Of a DNA stretch of 64,000 bases, positions 32,743 through 40,901 are shown piece by piece. Position numbers and translations under genes: made by a program. Positions within the stretch are counted from its first letter, which is position 1. Every line of letters begins with the position of its first letter. Origin of the DNA: Ostreiculturibacter nitratireducens (lineage in GTDB: Bacteria > Pseudomonadota > Alphaproteobacteria > Rhodobacterales > Rhodobacteraceae); NCBI RefSeq assembly GCF_032670585.1, contig NZ_JAVQHL010000001.1, forward strand, positions 682,001-746,000. The letters are read 5' to 3'. The notes beneath the pieces are model-generated. The model worked only from the letters and a program-made list of their open reading frames with translations. It was not told where the DNA came from and ran no database searches.

Positions 32743-34004
32743 CAGTCTTTGACCCGGCCCAGCACGAGGCTCGCGTTGGTGCCGCCGAACCCGAAGGAGT
32801 TTGACAGCGCCACGTCGATCTTCCGCTCGACCGCCTTGTTCGCGGCGAGGTCTAGCTTCGGCTCGACCGCCGGGTTGTCGAGGTTGATCGTCGGCGGCGC
32901 GATCTGGTCACGGATCGCCAGCACGGAGAAGATCGCCTCTACCGCACCGGCGGCGCCCAGAAGGTGCCCGATCGACGATTTGGTCGACGACATCGTCGCC
33001 TTCGCCGCCGCGTCCCCCAGGAGCCGCTCGACCGCGCCCAGCTCGATCGTGTCCGCCATGGTCGAGGTGCCGTGCGCGTTGATGTAGTCGATCTCGTCCG
33101 GGCGGATGCCGGCCCGCGCCAGCGCCGCACTCATCGAACGGAAGCCGCCCTCGCCATCTTCGGACGGCGCAGTGATGTGATAGGCGTCACCCGAAAGCCC
33201 ATAGCCCAGCACCTCGGCGTAGATCTTCGCCCCGCGCGCCTTCGCGTGCTCGTATTCCTCCAGCACGACGACGCCGGCGCCCTCGCCCATGACAAAACCG
33301 TCCCGGTCCGCGTCGTAGGGGCGCGAAGCCTTCTGCGGCTCGCCCGCGCGCTTCGTCGACAGGGCCTTGCAGGCGTTGAACCCGGCGATGCCGATCTCGC
33401 TGATGGGCGCCTCGGCGCCGCCCGCGATCATCACGTCCGCGTCGCCCCACTGGATCAGCCGCGCCGCGTCGCCAATGGCGTGGGCGCCTGTCGAACAGGC
33501 CGTCACCACGGCGTGGTTCGGCCCCTTGAACCCGTAGCGGATCGAAACCTGGCCCGAGATCAGGTTGATCAGCGCGCCGGGAATGAAGAACGGCGAAACC
33601 CGCTTGGGGCCGCGTTCCTTGATCAGGATCGCCGCCTCGGCGATCGAGGTGAGCCCGCCGATCCCCGAACCGATCATCACGCCCGTGCGCAACCGGCTTT
33701 CCTCGTCCTCCGGTGTCCAGCCCGCGTCGCGCACCGCCATGTCGGCCGCCGCCATACCATAGAGGATGAAGTCATCGACCTTGCGCCGGTCCTTCGGCTC
33801 CATCCAGTCGTCCGGGTTGAATGTCCCTTCGGTTCCGTCACCAAACGGAATTTCGCAAGCATATGTGGTGATGACGTTCGACGTGTCGAAGCGCGTGATC
33901 GGCCCTGCGCCGGATTGACCGGCGATCAGCCTCTTCCACGTCTCTTCGACACCGCAAGCCAGCGGCGTGACCATTCCCAAACCCGTGACCACGACCCGAC
34001 GCAT
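32742..34004 (-). CDS. fabF: Beta-ketoacyl-ACP synthase II
   Basis: FabF elongates acyl-ACP chains by condensation with malonyl-ACP. The 420-residue protein carries the active-site Cys in VVTACSTGAHA, the two His in HGTSTMADT and SIGHLLGAAG, and the C-terminal NSFGFGGTNASLVL block. The start at 34004 has GGGGGAGG upstream. It is coupled to mltG, a common fabF-mltG pairing. Confidence 0.97.
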   Translation of the reverse strand: MRRVVVTGLGMVTPLACGVEETWKRLIAGQSGAGPITRFDTSNVITTYACEIPFGDGTEGTFNPDDWMEPKDRRKVDDFILYGMAAADMAVRDAGWTPEDEESRLRTGVMIGSGIGGLTSIAEAAILIKERGPKRVSPFFIPGALINLISGQVSIRYGFKGPNHAVVTACSTGAHAIGDAARLIQWGDADVMIAGGAEAPISEIGIAGFNACKALSTKRAGEPQKASRPYDADRDGFVMGEGAGVVVLEEYEHAKARGAKIYAEVLGYGLSGDAYHITAPSEDGEGGFRSMSAALARAGIRPDEIDYINAHGTSTMADTIELGAVERLLGDAAAKATMSSTKSSIGHLLGAAGAVEAIFSVLAIRDQIAPPTINLDNPAVEPKLDLAANKAVERKIDVALSNSFGFGGTNASLVLGRVKD

Positions 34005-34103
34005 GGCGCCTCCCCCGGTTGAATTGGCATTTCCCGACCGTTTACACGCCGCCCCCGGCGCGCGCAACAAGCCCTGTCCCCGCTGGCGGCGAACCGCGCG
34101 GGG

Positions 34104-35048
34104 TCACGCCTTGCCCTGACGGGCGATGATCCCGAGGACCGCCGCGAGAAGTTGCGCCGCGACCAGCGCGCCCTGCCCGTCGATGTCCCGCGCCGGCATG
34201 AATTCGACCATGTCGAAACCGGCAATGCGCGCCCGCCCCGCGACGGCGGAAATCAACTCCACCGTGTCCCAATAGCCGAGCCCCCCGGCCGTTCGCCCGA
34301 TCACCGCCGGCATCACGGACGGGTCCAGCGCGTCGAGGTCGAGGCACACGATCACTTCCGCTCCCTCCGGAATCAGTGACGCGGCCCGCAGGATGCCCTC
34401 TCGCGCGATCTCCCGTGCCGGAACGAACTCCACGCCCCACTGGCGCGCCGCCGCCACATCAGCCATCCGCGCCGAACCGATGCCGCGCTGCCCCACCTGC
34501 ACGATCCGGCTCACATGCCGCATCTCCGAGGCGCGCCGCATGGTCGAAGAGAGCCCCTGGCGCTCTCCGCCCACCTCGTCGCGCCAGTCGATATGCGCGT
34601 CGATCTGAAGGATCGTGAAATCGCGGTTCCGGCCCCCGAAAGCCTCGAGCATTGGAATCGGCACGCTGTCGTCGCCACCAAGCAGCACCGGCACCGCGCC
34701 CCGGTCGAGCACATGCCCCACGGCACGGGCAATCTTTCGGCGGTTCGCCTCCGCATCCGCCGGATCGAGCGTCAGGTTCCCGGCATCGACGGCATCAATG
34801 CCCCCCGGAAAGACCGGCCCGCCGAGGTCGAAATTCATGTGGAGCAGATTCGCGGCATAGGCCGCTCCGCCGGCCCTGATCGCGGCGGGGCCGCCTGCGC
34901 AATAGGCGCCTACACTTTCATAGGGTGTCGCGCAGTCCGCGCCAATCAGCGCGATTCCCGCATCGAGTTGCGCAAGGTCCTCGCAGGCCGGAAGACCCAT
35001 GAAGGTTTCGGATGCCCCCGCCCCGAACATCTCGCCCAGATTCGCCAT
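34104..35048 (-). CDS. Agmatinase/arginase-family ureohydrolase
   Basis: A 314-residue ureohydrolase that releases urea from a guanidino substrate, probably agmatine or a related compound. Metal-binding motifs are DAHIDWRD and DLDALDPSVMPAV. The first motif reads GGDDSV instead of the classical GGDHS, so one His ligand is Asp; this also occurs in some agmatinase-like families. It lies between acpP and fabF, unusual company for this enzyme, and is separated from acpP by a terminator. Confidence 0.85.
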   Translation of the reverse strand: MANLGEMFGAGASETFMGLPACEDLAQLDAGIALIGADCATPYESVGAYCAGGPAAIRAGGAAYAANLLHMNFDLGGPVFPGGIDAVDAGNLTLDPADAEANRRKIARAVGHVLDRGAVPVLLGGDDSVPIPMLEAFGGRNRDFTILQIDAHIDWRDEVGGERQGLSSTMRRASEMRHVSRIVQVGQRGIGSARMADVAAARQWGVEFVPAREIAREGILRAASLIPEGAEVIVCLDLDALDPSVMPAVIGRTAGGLGYWDTVELISAVAGRARIAGFDMVEFMPARDIDGQGALVAAQLLAAVLGIIARQGKA

Positions 35049-35060
35049 CCCCGCTCCTCC

Positions 35061-35095
35061 GAAAACGAAAACGGCGCCCGCGAGCGGGCGCCGTT
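35061..35095 (-). terminator. Intrinsic terminator of acpP
   Basis: In the message ACGGCGCCCG-CTCG-CGGGCGCCGT forms a 10-bp stem followed by TTTCGTTTTC. It lies 25 bases after the acpP stop and isolates acpP from the ureohydrolase gene. Confidence 0.9.
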
Positions 35096-35119
35096 CCAAA
35101 CCGTCTTTACCGAACTCGC

Positions 35120-35359
35120 TCAGGCGGCTTCGGTAATGAACTTCACCGCATCGCCGAAGGTCTGAATCGTCTCGGCAGCGTCGTCCGGGATCTCGATGCC
35201 GAACTCTTCCTCGAAGGCCATGACGAGTTCCACGGTGTCGAGGCTGTCAGCGCCCAGGTCGTCGATGAACGAGGCGTTTTCAGTCACCTTGTCCTCGTCA
35301 ACGCCCAGATGCTCGACAACGATCTTACGAACGCGATCTGCGATGTCGCTCATGTCCAA
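35120..35359 (-). CDS. acpP: Acyl carrier protein
   Basis: The 79-residue acidic acyl carrier protein of fatty acid synthesis. The phosphopantetheine-bearing Ser is in the DLGADSLDTVELVMA block (about residue 38). It has its own promoter and terminator, as befits one of the most abundant cell proteins. Confidence 0.98.
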   Translation of the reverse strand: MDMSDIADRVRKIVVEHLGVDEDKVTENASFIDDLGADSLDTVELVMAFEEEFGIEIPDDAAETIQTFGDAVKFITEAA

Positions 35360-35482
35360 TCCTCATATGTCACGGGCCTATCCGCCCGTCTTTAGGTCCC
35401 TTGCTCCTTAGAGCGGCTCACGCCCCGCTTTCGCCAGGCATCCCGTGGCTCCCGCGAAGGGACCCCCGGCAAATCTGCGCCG

Positions 35483-35510
35483 CCTATAGCACAGTCTATG
35501 GCTCAGGCAA
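35483..35510 (-). promoter_or_regulatory. Promoter of acpP
   Basis: On the minus strand TTGCCT (35505-35510) and TATAGG (35483-35488) are separated by 16 bases, about 125 bases upstream of the acpP start in the gap after fabG. A reasonable housekeeping promoter for a highly expressed gene. Confidence 0.6.
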
Positions 35511-35540
35511 ACGCTTTCGCAATGGGCAGATTCAGCGGCC

Positions 35541-36278
35541 TCAGATCATCGTCATGCCGCCGTTGACGTGAAGCGTGGCGCCCGTCACGTAAGCGGCCTC
35601 CGGGCTCGCGAGATAGAGCACGGCGGCCCCGATCTCCGAAGGTTCGCCCATCCGGCCAGCAGGCACCGAACCAAGGATTCGCGCCTTCTGCTCGTCGTTC
35701 AACTTCTCGGTCATGGCCGTCGTGATGAAGCCCGGCGCCACGCAGTTGACCGTGATCCCGCGCGATGCGACTTCCGCCGCGAGCGACTTCGACATGCCAA
35801 CCATGCCGGCCTTGGAGGCTGCGTAATTGCCCTGCCCCGGGTTCCCCGTCGCGCCGACCACGGAGGAAATGTTCACAATCCGGCCCCAGCGCGCTTTCAT
35901 CATGCCGCGCAGCACACCCCGGCACAGCCGGAAGGTCGAGGTCAGGTTCACGTCGATGACCGACTGCCATTCCTCGTCCGACATCCGCATGAAGAGGTTG
36001 TCCCGCGTGATGCCCGCGTTGTTCACGAGGATGTCGACAGCACCCATGGCTTCCGCCGCCGCCTTCGGCAGCGCTTCGACCGAGGCCGCGTCCGACAGGT
36101 TGCAGGGCAGGACATGCGCACGCTCGCCAAGCTCTGCCGCCAGCGCCTCGAGGGGTTCGACCCGCGTGCCCGAGAGGGCGACCGTCGCCCCCGCGCCGTG
36201 AAGCGCCTTGGCGATCTCGCCGCCGATTCCGCCCGAAGCGCCCGTGATAAGCGCCGCCTTCCCAGTCAGATCGAACAT
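35541..36278 (-). CDS. fabG: 3-oxoacyl-ACP reductase
   Basis: A 245-residue short-chain dehydrogenase that reduces 3-ketoacyl-ACP with NADPH in fatty acid elongation. The TGASGGIG cofactor loop (about 13-20), NNAGITRDN, and the Ser-Tyr-Lys triad (SSVVGATGNPGQGNYAASKAG) are all present. The fabD-fabG-acpP-(x)-fabF order is a classic fab cluster. Confidence 0.97.
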   Translation of the reverse strand: MFDLTGKAALITGASGGIGGEIAKALHGAGATVALSGTRVEPLEALAAELGERAHVLPCNLSDAASVEALPKAAAEAMGAVDILVNNAGITRDNLFMRMSDEEWQSVIDVNLTSTFRLCRGVLRGMMKARWGRIVNISSVVGATGNPGQGNYAASKAGMVGMSKSLAAEVASRGITVNCVAPGFITTAMTEKLNDEQKARILGSVPAGRMGEPSEIGAAVLYLASPEAAYVTGATLHVNGGMTMI

Positions 36279-36384
36279 CCGCCCGTTTCCTTCAAATCGC
36301 GCAGGTCAGCGCCTGCATTTCCCATTTCACTCTGGTCGAACCGGTCCGTCGCCATCGGGCCCCGCCGAGGCGCGACCTCGCCGC

Positions 36385-37317
36385 TCAGGACCCGGCTGCC
36401 GCCTTGACGTCATCGGGCGTGCCGACGGCGCGCGTCGCGGCCTCGGACGCGATACGCCGGATCATGCCCGACAGCGCCTTGCCCGCGCCGATCTCCCAGA
36501 ACTCGTTCACGCCTTTGCCGGCCATCCAGAGAACCGATTCCCGCCAGCGCACCGATCCCGTCACCTGCTCGACGAGCAATGAACGGATTGTCGCGGGGTC
36601 ATCCTCGGGCTGGGCGGTCACGTTCGCGACCACGAGCACCTTCGGCGCCTCGATATGGACGTCGTCCAGCGCCTCCGCCATCGCCCGCGCAGCGGGTTCC
36701 ATCAAGGCGCAGTGGAAGGGCGCGGATACGGGCAGCATCACCGCGCGCTTGGCGCCCTTGGCCTTCGCGATCTCGACGGCCCGTTCCACGGCCGCCTTGT
36801 GCCCGGACACGACGACTTGCGCGGGATCGTTGTCGTTCGCCGCCTGGCAGACCTCGCCCTGCGCCGCTTCCTTAGCCACCTCTGCGGCAGTCTCAAAGTC
36901 GAGGCCCAGCAGCGCGGCCATCGCGCCAACGCCGACGGGCACGGCCTCCTGCATGGCCTTGCCACGCAGCCGCAGCAAACGCGCCGTGTCCGCGAGGCTC
37001 AGCGAACCCGCCGCGCAAAGCGCCGAATACTCGCCCAGCGAATGACCGGCGACATAGGCGGCCGAGGTGACCGGAATTCCCTCTGCCTCAAGCGCGCGCA
37101 TCGCCGCGATCGACGTGGCCATCAGCGCCGGCTGCGCATTCTGCGTGAGCGTCAGCACCTCGGCCTCGCCCTCCCAGATCAGCGCGCTCAGGCTCTCACC
37201 CAGCGCCGCGTCCACTTCCTCGAAGACCGCCCGAGCTGCCGGATAGGCGTCGGCCAGTGCCTTGCCCATGCCGATCACCTGCGCCCCTTGCCCCGGAAAA
37301 ACGAATGCCCGGCTCAT
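36385..37317 (-). CDS. fabD: Malonyl-CoA:ACP transacylase
   Basis: FabD loads malonyl groups onto ACP. The 310-residue protein starts at MSRAFVFPGQGAQ (37317); a longer in-frame reading upstream is not supported. GHSLGEYSAL holds the active-site Ser, and SAPFHCALMEPA holds the His. It is first in the fab cluster and divergent from rpsF. Confidence 0.97.
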   Translation of the reverse strand: MSRAFVFPGQGAQVIGMGKALADAYPAARAVFEEVDAALGESLSALIWEGEAEVLTLTQNAQPALMATSIAAMRALEAEGIPVTSAAYVAGHSLGEYSALCAAGSLSLADTARLLRLRGKAMQEAVPVGVGAMAALLGLDFETAAEVAKEAAQGEVCQAANDNDPAQVVVSGHKAAVERAVEIAKAKGAKRAVMLPVSAPFHCALMEPAARAMAEALDDVHIEAPKVLVVANVTAQPEDDPATIRSLLVEQVTGSVRWRESVLWMAGKGVNEFWEIGAGKALSGMIRRIASEAATRAVGTPDDVKAAAGS

Positions 37318-37420
37318 GTGTCCCCCTGTTTCAGACCTTGCTTCGCAATAACGCGCGGCGCCCTCCCGCGCAATCCGCGCGTTCCCCGCCGCGCCGCGGC
37401 CCTGCGCACCGCCATTGTCC

Positions 37421-37448
37421 TTGCATCCCTGCGCCGCGCGTGTATAAG
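37421..37448 (+). promoter_or_regulatory. Promoter of the rpsF operon
   Basis: TTGCAT (37421-37426), a 16-base spacer and TATAAG (37443-37448) with an extended TG before the -10, about 105 bases upstream of rpsF. Confidence 0.65.
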
Positions 37449-37492
37449 GCCCCATCCTTTCGCATCGAAACGCAACCGGCGAAGCCTCTCGT

Positions 37493-37520
37493 GGCGGGCC
37501 GCGGAAGGGTTGGCCCCGCC
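37493..37520 (+). promoter_or_regulatory. Leader hairpin before rpsF (candidate S6:S18 leader)
   Basis: GGCGGGCC pairs with GGCCCCGCC, leaving one bulged base, across a 10-11 nt loop in the rpsF 5' untranslated region. Many bacteria have an S6:S18-binding leader with a CCG-containing structure here; this hairpin is a candidate, but I cannot confirm the consensus by eye. Confidence 0.35.
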
Positions 37521-37553
37521 TATGAAGCCGCCTGAGACGAGACAGGAGACCGC

Positions 37554-37925
37554 ATGCCGCTTTACGAGCATGTACTCATCGCGCGTCAGGACCTTTCCAA
37601 CGCGCAGGCCGAAGGCCTCATCGAACATTTTGGCACCGTCCTCGCGGACAACGGCGGCAAGGTCGTCGACAGCGAGTACTGGGGCGTCAAGACGATGGCC
37701 TACAAGATCAACAAGAACCGCAAGGGCCACTACGCCTTCCTGCGTTCGGACGCGCCCTCGGCCGCCGTGCAGGAAATGGAGCGTCTCGCCCGTCTGCACG
37801 ACGACGTCATGCGCGTCCTGACCATCAAGGTCGATGCGCACGAGGAAGGCCCCTCGGTGCAGATGCAGAAGCGTGACGAGCGTGGCGACCGCGGTGACCG
37901 CGGCGACCGTCGCGAGCGTCGTTGA
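37554..37925 (+). CDS. rpsF: 30S ribosomal protein S6
   Basis: The 123-residue S6 protein, which binds the central domain of 16S rRNA together with S18. The PLYEHVLIARQDLSNAQ N-terminus and the YWGVKTMAYKINKNRKGHY block are diagnostic. The C-terminal tail is an unusual DRGDRGDRGD-type charged repeat (about 110-123), commonly seen in this group. It is first in rpsF-rpsR-rplI. Confidence 0.98.
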   Translation: MPLYEHVLIARQDLSNAQAEGLIEHFGTVLADNGGKVVDSEYWGVKTMAYKINKNRKGHYAFLRSDAPSAAVQEMERLARLHDDVMRVLTIKVDAHEEGPSVQMQKRDERGDRGDRGDRRERR

Positions 37926-37954
37926 TCGAAGGCTCGGGGAAAGGAACTTAACCC

Positions 37955-38182
37955 ATGGCGAACAAACCGTTTTTCCGTCGTCGCAAGGTCTGCCCCTTCT
38001 CGGGTGAGAACGCGCCGAAGATCGACTACAAGGATGTGCGTCTCCTGCAGCGCTACGTCTCCGAGCGTGGCAAGATCGTGCCCGCCCGCATCACCGCCGT
38101 CTCGGCCAAGAAGCAGCGTGAACTCGCGCGCGCCATCAAGCGCGCCCGCTTCCTCGCGCTCCTTCCCTATGTCGTGAAGTAA
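37955..38182 (+). CDS. rpsR: 30S ribosomal protein S18
   Basis: The 75-residue basic S18 protein, partner of S6 on the 30S platform. KPFFRRRKVCPFSG, DYKDVRLLQRYVSERGKI and RARFLALLPYV are diagnostic. It lies 29 bases after rpsF and 12 before rplI. Confidence 0.98.
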   Translation: MANKPFFRRRKVCPFSGENAPKIDYKDVRLLQRYVSERGKIVPARITAVSAKKQRELARAIKRARFLALLPYVVK

Positions 38183-38194
38183 GGAGCCAGACCA

Positions 38195-38776
38195 ATGCAA
38201 GTCATTCTTCTGGAACGCGTGGCCAAGCTCGGCCAGATGGGCGACGTCGTCAGCGTCAAGGACGGCTTCGCGCGCAACTTCCTCCTGCCCCAGGGCAAGG
38301 CGCTGCGCGCCAACGAGGCGAACATCAAGTCGTTCGAAGAGCGGAAGGCCCAGCTCGAAGCGCGCAACCTCGAAACCCGCAAGGAAGCCGAGGCCGCCGC
38401 CGAAAAGCTCGAAGGCCAGTCCTTCATCGTGATTCGCTCGGCCTCCGACGCTGGCGCGCTCTACGGCTCCGTCACTCCGCGTGACGCCGCCGACGCAGCG
38501 ACCGCCGATGGCTTCTCGGTGGACCGCAAGCAGATCGTCCTCGACCGCCCGATCAAGGAACTCGGTCTTCACACCGTGTCCGTGGTCCTGCACCCCGAGG
38601 TCACTGCCCGGATCACCCTGAACGTCGCCCGCTCGACCGAAGAAGCCGAGCTTCAGGCGTCGGGCAAGTCGATCCAGGAACTCGCCGCCGAGGAAGAAGC
38701 CGCCGCGGAATTCGAGATCTCGGAACTCTTCGAGGACATCGGCGCCGCCGGTCAGGACGAGGAAGGCGCGGCCTGA
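38195..38776 (+). CDS. rplI: 50S ribosomal protein L9
   Basis: A 193-residue L9 protein with the N-terminal 23S rRNA-binding domain (MQVILLERVAKLGQMGDVV, VKDGFARNFLLPQGKA), a long connecting helix, and the C-terminal domain. An acidic Glu/Ala-rich tail after residue 150 makes it longer than the E. coli protein (149), usual for Rhodobacterales. It is the last gene of the ribosomal operon. Confidence 0.98.
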   Translation: MQVILLERVAKLGQMGDVVSVKDGFARNFLLPQGKALRANEANIKSFEERKAQLEARNLETRKEAEAAAEKLEGQSFIVIRSASDAGALYGSVTPRDAADAATADGFSVDRKQIVLDRPIKELGLHTVSVVLHPEVTARITLNVARSTEEAELQASGKSIQELAAEEEAAAEFEISELFEDIGAAGQDEEGAA

Positions 38777-38801
38777 AGCCAGCGCCCTCGCTGAAACAAA
38801 G

Positions 38802-38839
38802 GAGCCGCGCCGGACACCCCGGCGCGGCTCTTTGCATTT
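38802..38839 (+). terminator. Terminator of the rpsF-rpsR-rplI operon
   Basis: GAGCCGCGCCGG-ACACC-CCGGCGCGGCTC is a perfect 12-bp stem followed by TTTGCATTT, 25 bases after rplI. It may also serve the convergent acyltransferase gene. Confidence 0.9.
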
Positions 38840-38876
38840 GAGGCCCGTCTGTTCCCGACAGACTCCTTTGGATGAC

Positions 38877-39785
38877 TCAGGCCCTTTTTCGGCGCGTCTT
38901 GGGCTTTGGCTGTTTCCAGCGGCGATGAATCCAGAACCACTGGTCCATGTGCTCCCGCACCACGGCCTCGAGATTGTCGTTGACCGCCTGCATCATCTCC
39001 TCGGGCGTGCCCTTTGGGATCGGCGCATCGACCCGCACGACGAAGCTCAGCCCATCCGGCTGGCGGATCGCGTGAACCGGCACCATTTCGCAATCGTATT
39101 TCAGCGCGAGTTCCGCAGGGTTCAGCGTGGTCTTGGCTGGCAACCCGAAGAACCTCAGTTCCGTCCCCCGACCCATGTGCTGGTCGGTCCCCAACGCCAG
39201 GAACCCGCCCTTTCTCAGGAACCTCACCATCTCGACCAAGCCCGCCCGGTTTCGTGGAAACAGGGGCTCCGCGATCCGGTGAATGGCCCGCACGTAGTGC
39301 TTGTTGAACACCGGGTTCTGCATCGGCCGATAGACCGCGCCCACGGTGAAGCCCCTCGCCACCAGCGCCGCGCGCATCGCATCGTAGTTCCCGAAATGTG
39401 CAACGGCGAGGATGACAGGTTTTCCTGCCTCGTGCGCGGCCTCCAGGACAGGCAGTCCTGGTCCCTCAAGAGGATCGGCCGCGGCGATCCGGTCGAGGAA
39501 TTCCTTGCCGGAATAGATCTCCGCAAGCGCCCGGCCCGCGTTGTCCGGCACGGCCCGCGCAAGACGCTCGACCTCGGCACGTGGCATGTCGGGGCAAGCG
39601 AGCGCCAGGTTCTCCCGCACTCTGCTGCGATAGCCCGCGAGCGGCGCCACGAGATGCGACGTCAGCCATCCCGCCATCGCAACCCGACGCTCGTACCGAA
39701 ACAGGAGCGAAAATCCCAGGACCGCTCGAAAGGCCCAGTCCGCCAGGTGATCACCCAGCGTTGCCTTTTCATTCGGCTGCGTCAT
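38877..39785 (-). CDS. Lysophospholipid/lauroyl acyltransferase (LpxL/HtrB family)
   Basis: A 302-residue inner-membrane acyltransferase of the LpxL/HtrB family, which adds secondary acyl chains to lipid A or a related acceptor. The HX4D catalytic motif is HFGNYD (H130 to D135), and TDQHMGRGTELRFFGLPA and HRRWKQPKP are further family signatures. It overlaps the upstream DMT transporter gene by 4 bases. Acceptor specificity cannot be told from sequence alone. Confidence 0.88.
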   Translation of the reverse strand: MTQPNEKATLGDHLADWAFRAVLGFSLLFRYERRVAMAGWLTSHLVAPLAGYRSRVRENLALACPDMPRAEVERLARAVPDNAGRALAEIYSGKEFLDRIAAADPLEGPGLPVLEAAHEAGKPVILAVAHFGNYDAMRAALVARGFTVGAVYRPMQNPVFNKHYVRAIHRIAEPLFPRNRAGLVEMVRFLRKGGFLALGTDQHMGRGTELRFFGLPAKTTLNPAELALKYDCEMVPVHAIRQPDGLSFVVRVDAPIPKGTPEEMMQAVNDNLEAVVREHMDQWFWIHRRWKQPKPKTRRKRA

Positions 39786-40699
39786 CCCTGCCCCCGGGCC
39801 TTGCGCCGCGCGATCTGCGCTTCCCGGTGCCACACATAGAGTCCGGCCGCCACGATCACAAGCGCACCCACGACCGTCCAGCGGTCCGGCAATTCCCGGA
39901 ACACGGCAAAGCCCCAGAAGGCGGCGAAGATCAGCCCGACATAGCCGAACGGCGCCAGAACCGCGGCCTCGGCCTGGGTGAAGGCCCGGATGAGGCACAT
40001 CTGCGCCAATGCCCCCAGCGCCCCTATCGCGAGGAACGCCCAGAGATCCCCAAGAGCGATCGGCCGCCAGACGAACGGCTGAAGAACCGACGTGATCAGC
40101 GTGCCGAGGAGCGCCGCATAGACCAGCGACGTAAAGACCCCGTCGCGCCCCGCAATCCAGCGCGTGGCAACCGCGAAGCCTGCATAGCAGAACGCCCCCG
40201 CAAGCGGCAGAAGCGCCGCCGGCTGGAACACGCCCAATCCCGGCCGGATCACGATCATCGCCCCCGCCATCGCGACAAGCACGCCCATGACCCGCCGTGG
40301 ACCAATCGGTTCCCCAAGGAAAATGGCCGCGGCAAGCGTGATGAGCACCGGGTTGAGGTCCATGATCGCCGTGGCTTCGGCAAGCCCGATATGCGCCAGC
40401 GACAGGAAGAAAAGCGACGTCGCCCCGAACTGCATCACCGACCGCAAGCCCTGGACCCAGGGATGCTCGGTCCGCAGGACGGATCTCAGGCGACGTACCA
40501 CGATCAGCGCGACCAGCACCGTCTGCCCGGAATAGCGCGCCCAGACGACCTGCATCGCGTGGTAGTCCTGCGTCAGGTGCTTGGCGAGCGCGTCCATCGT
40601 CGAGAACAGGAGGACGCCCGCGAGGATCAGGAGGATCCCCTGCGCCGTCGCTCCAATCCTGCCAACCGATCCGATCACCCGCCCGCTCCACTCGCGCAT
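39782..40699 (-). CDS. EamA/DMT-superfamily transporter
   Basis: A 305-residue membrane protein with about ten helices in two EamA repeats (VVWARYSGQT and ATAIMDLNPVLITLAAAIFLGE in the first half, FLAIGALGALAQMCLIRAF in the second). The substrate is unknown. Its stop is coupled to the acyltransferase start, which could hint at a lipid or envelope link, but this is only context. The 200 bases upstream of it (40700-40901) show no gene. Confidence 0.85.
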   Translation of the reverse strand: MREWSGRVIGSVGRIGATAQGILLILAGVLLFSTMDALAKHLTQDYHAMQVVWARYSGQTVLVALIVVRRLRSVLRTEHPWVQGLRSVMQFGATSLFFLSLAHIGLAEATAIMDLNPVLITLAAAIFLGEPIGPRRVMGVLVAMAGAMIVIRPGLGVFQPAALLPLAGAFCYAGFAVATRWIAGRDGVFTSLVYAALLGTLITSVLQPFVWRPIALGDLWAFLAIGALGALAQMCLIRAFTQAEAAVLAPFGYVGLIFAAFWGFAVFRELPDRWTVVGALVIVAAGLYVWHREAQIARRKARGQG

Positions 40700-40901
40700 G
40701 CTACCGGGGCTTTAGGCGCTGTGGCGTCTGAGAACAATGGGGCCGTCCGTGCAAGCACAACGTGCCGTTAGGTCAAGCACCGCCGAGAGCAAGTCCCAGG
40801 GTAACGCGCGTGATGCAGGACGAAGTCGTTCCAGGTGGTGGACACGGTGGCGCGCTTCCCTCACGGCACATTGCGCGAGGTTCTCGCGCCCGAGGTGCGC
40901 G

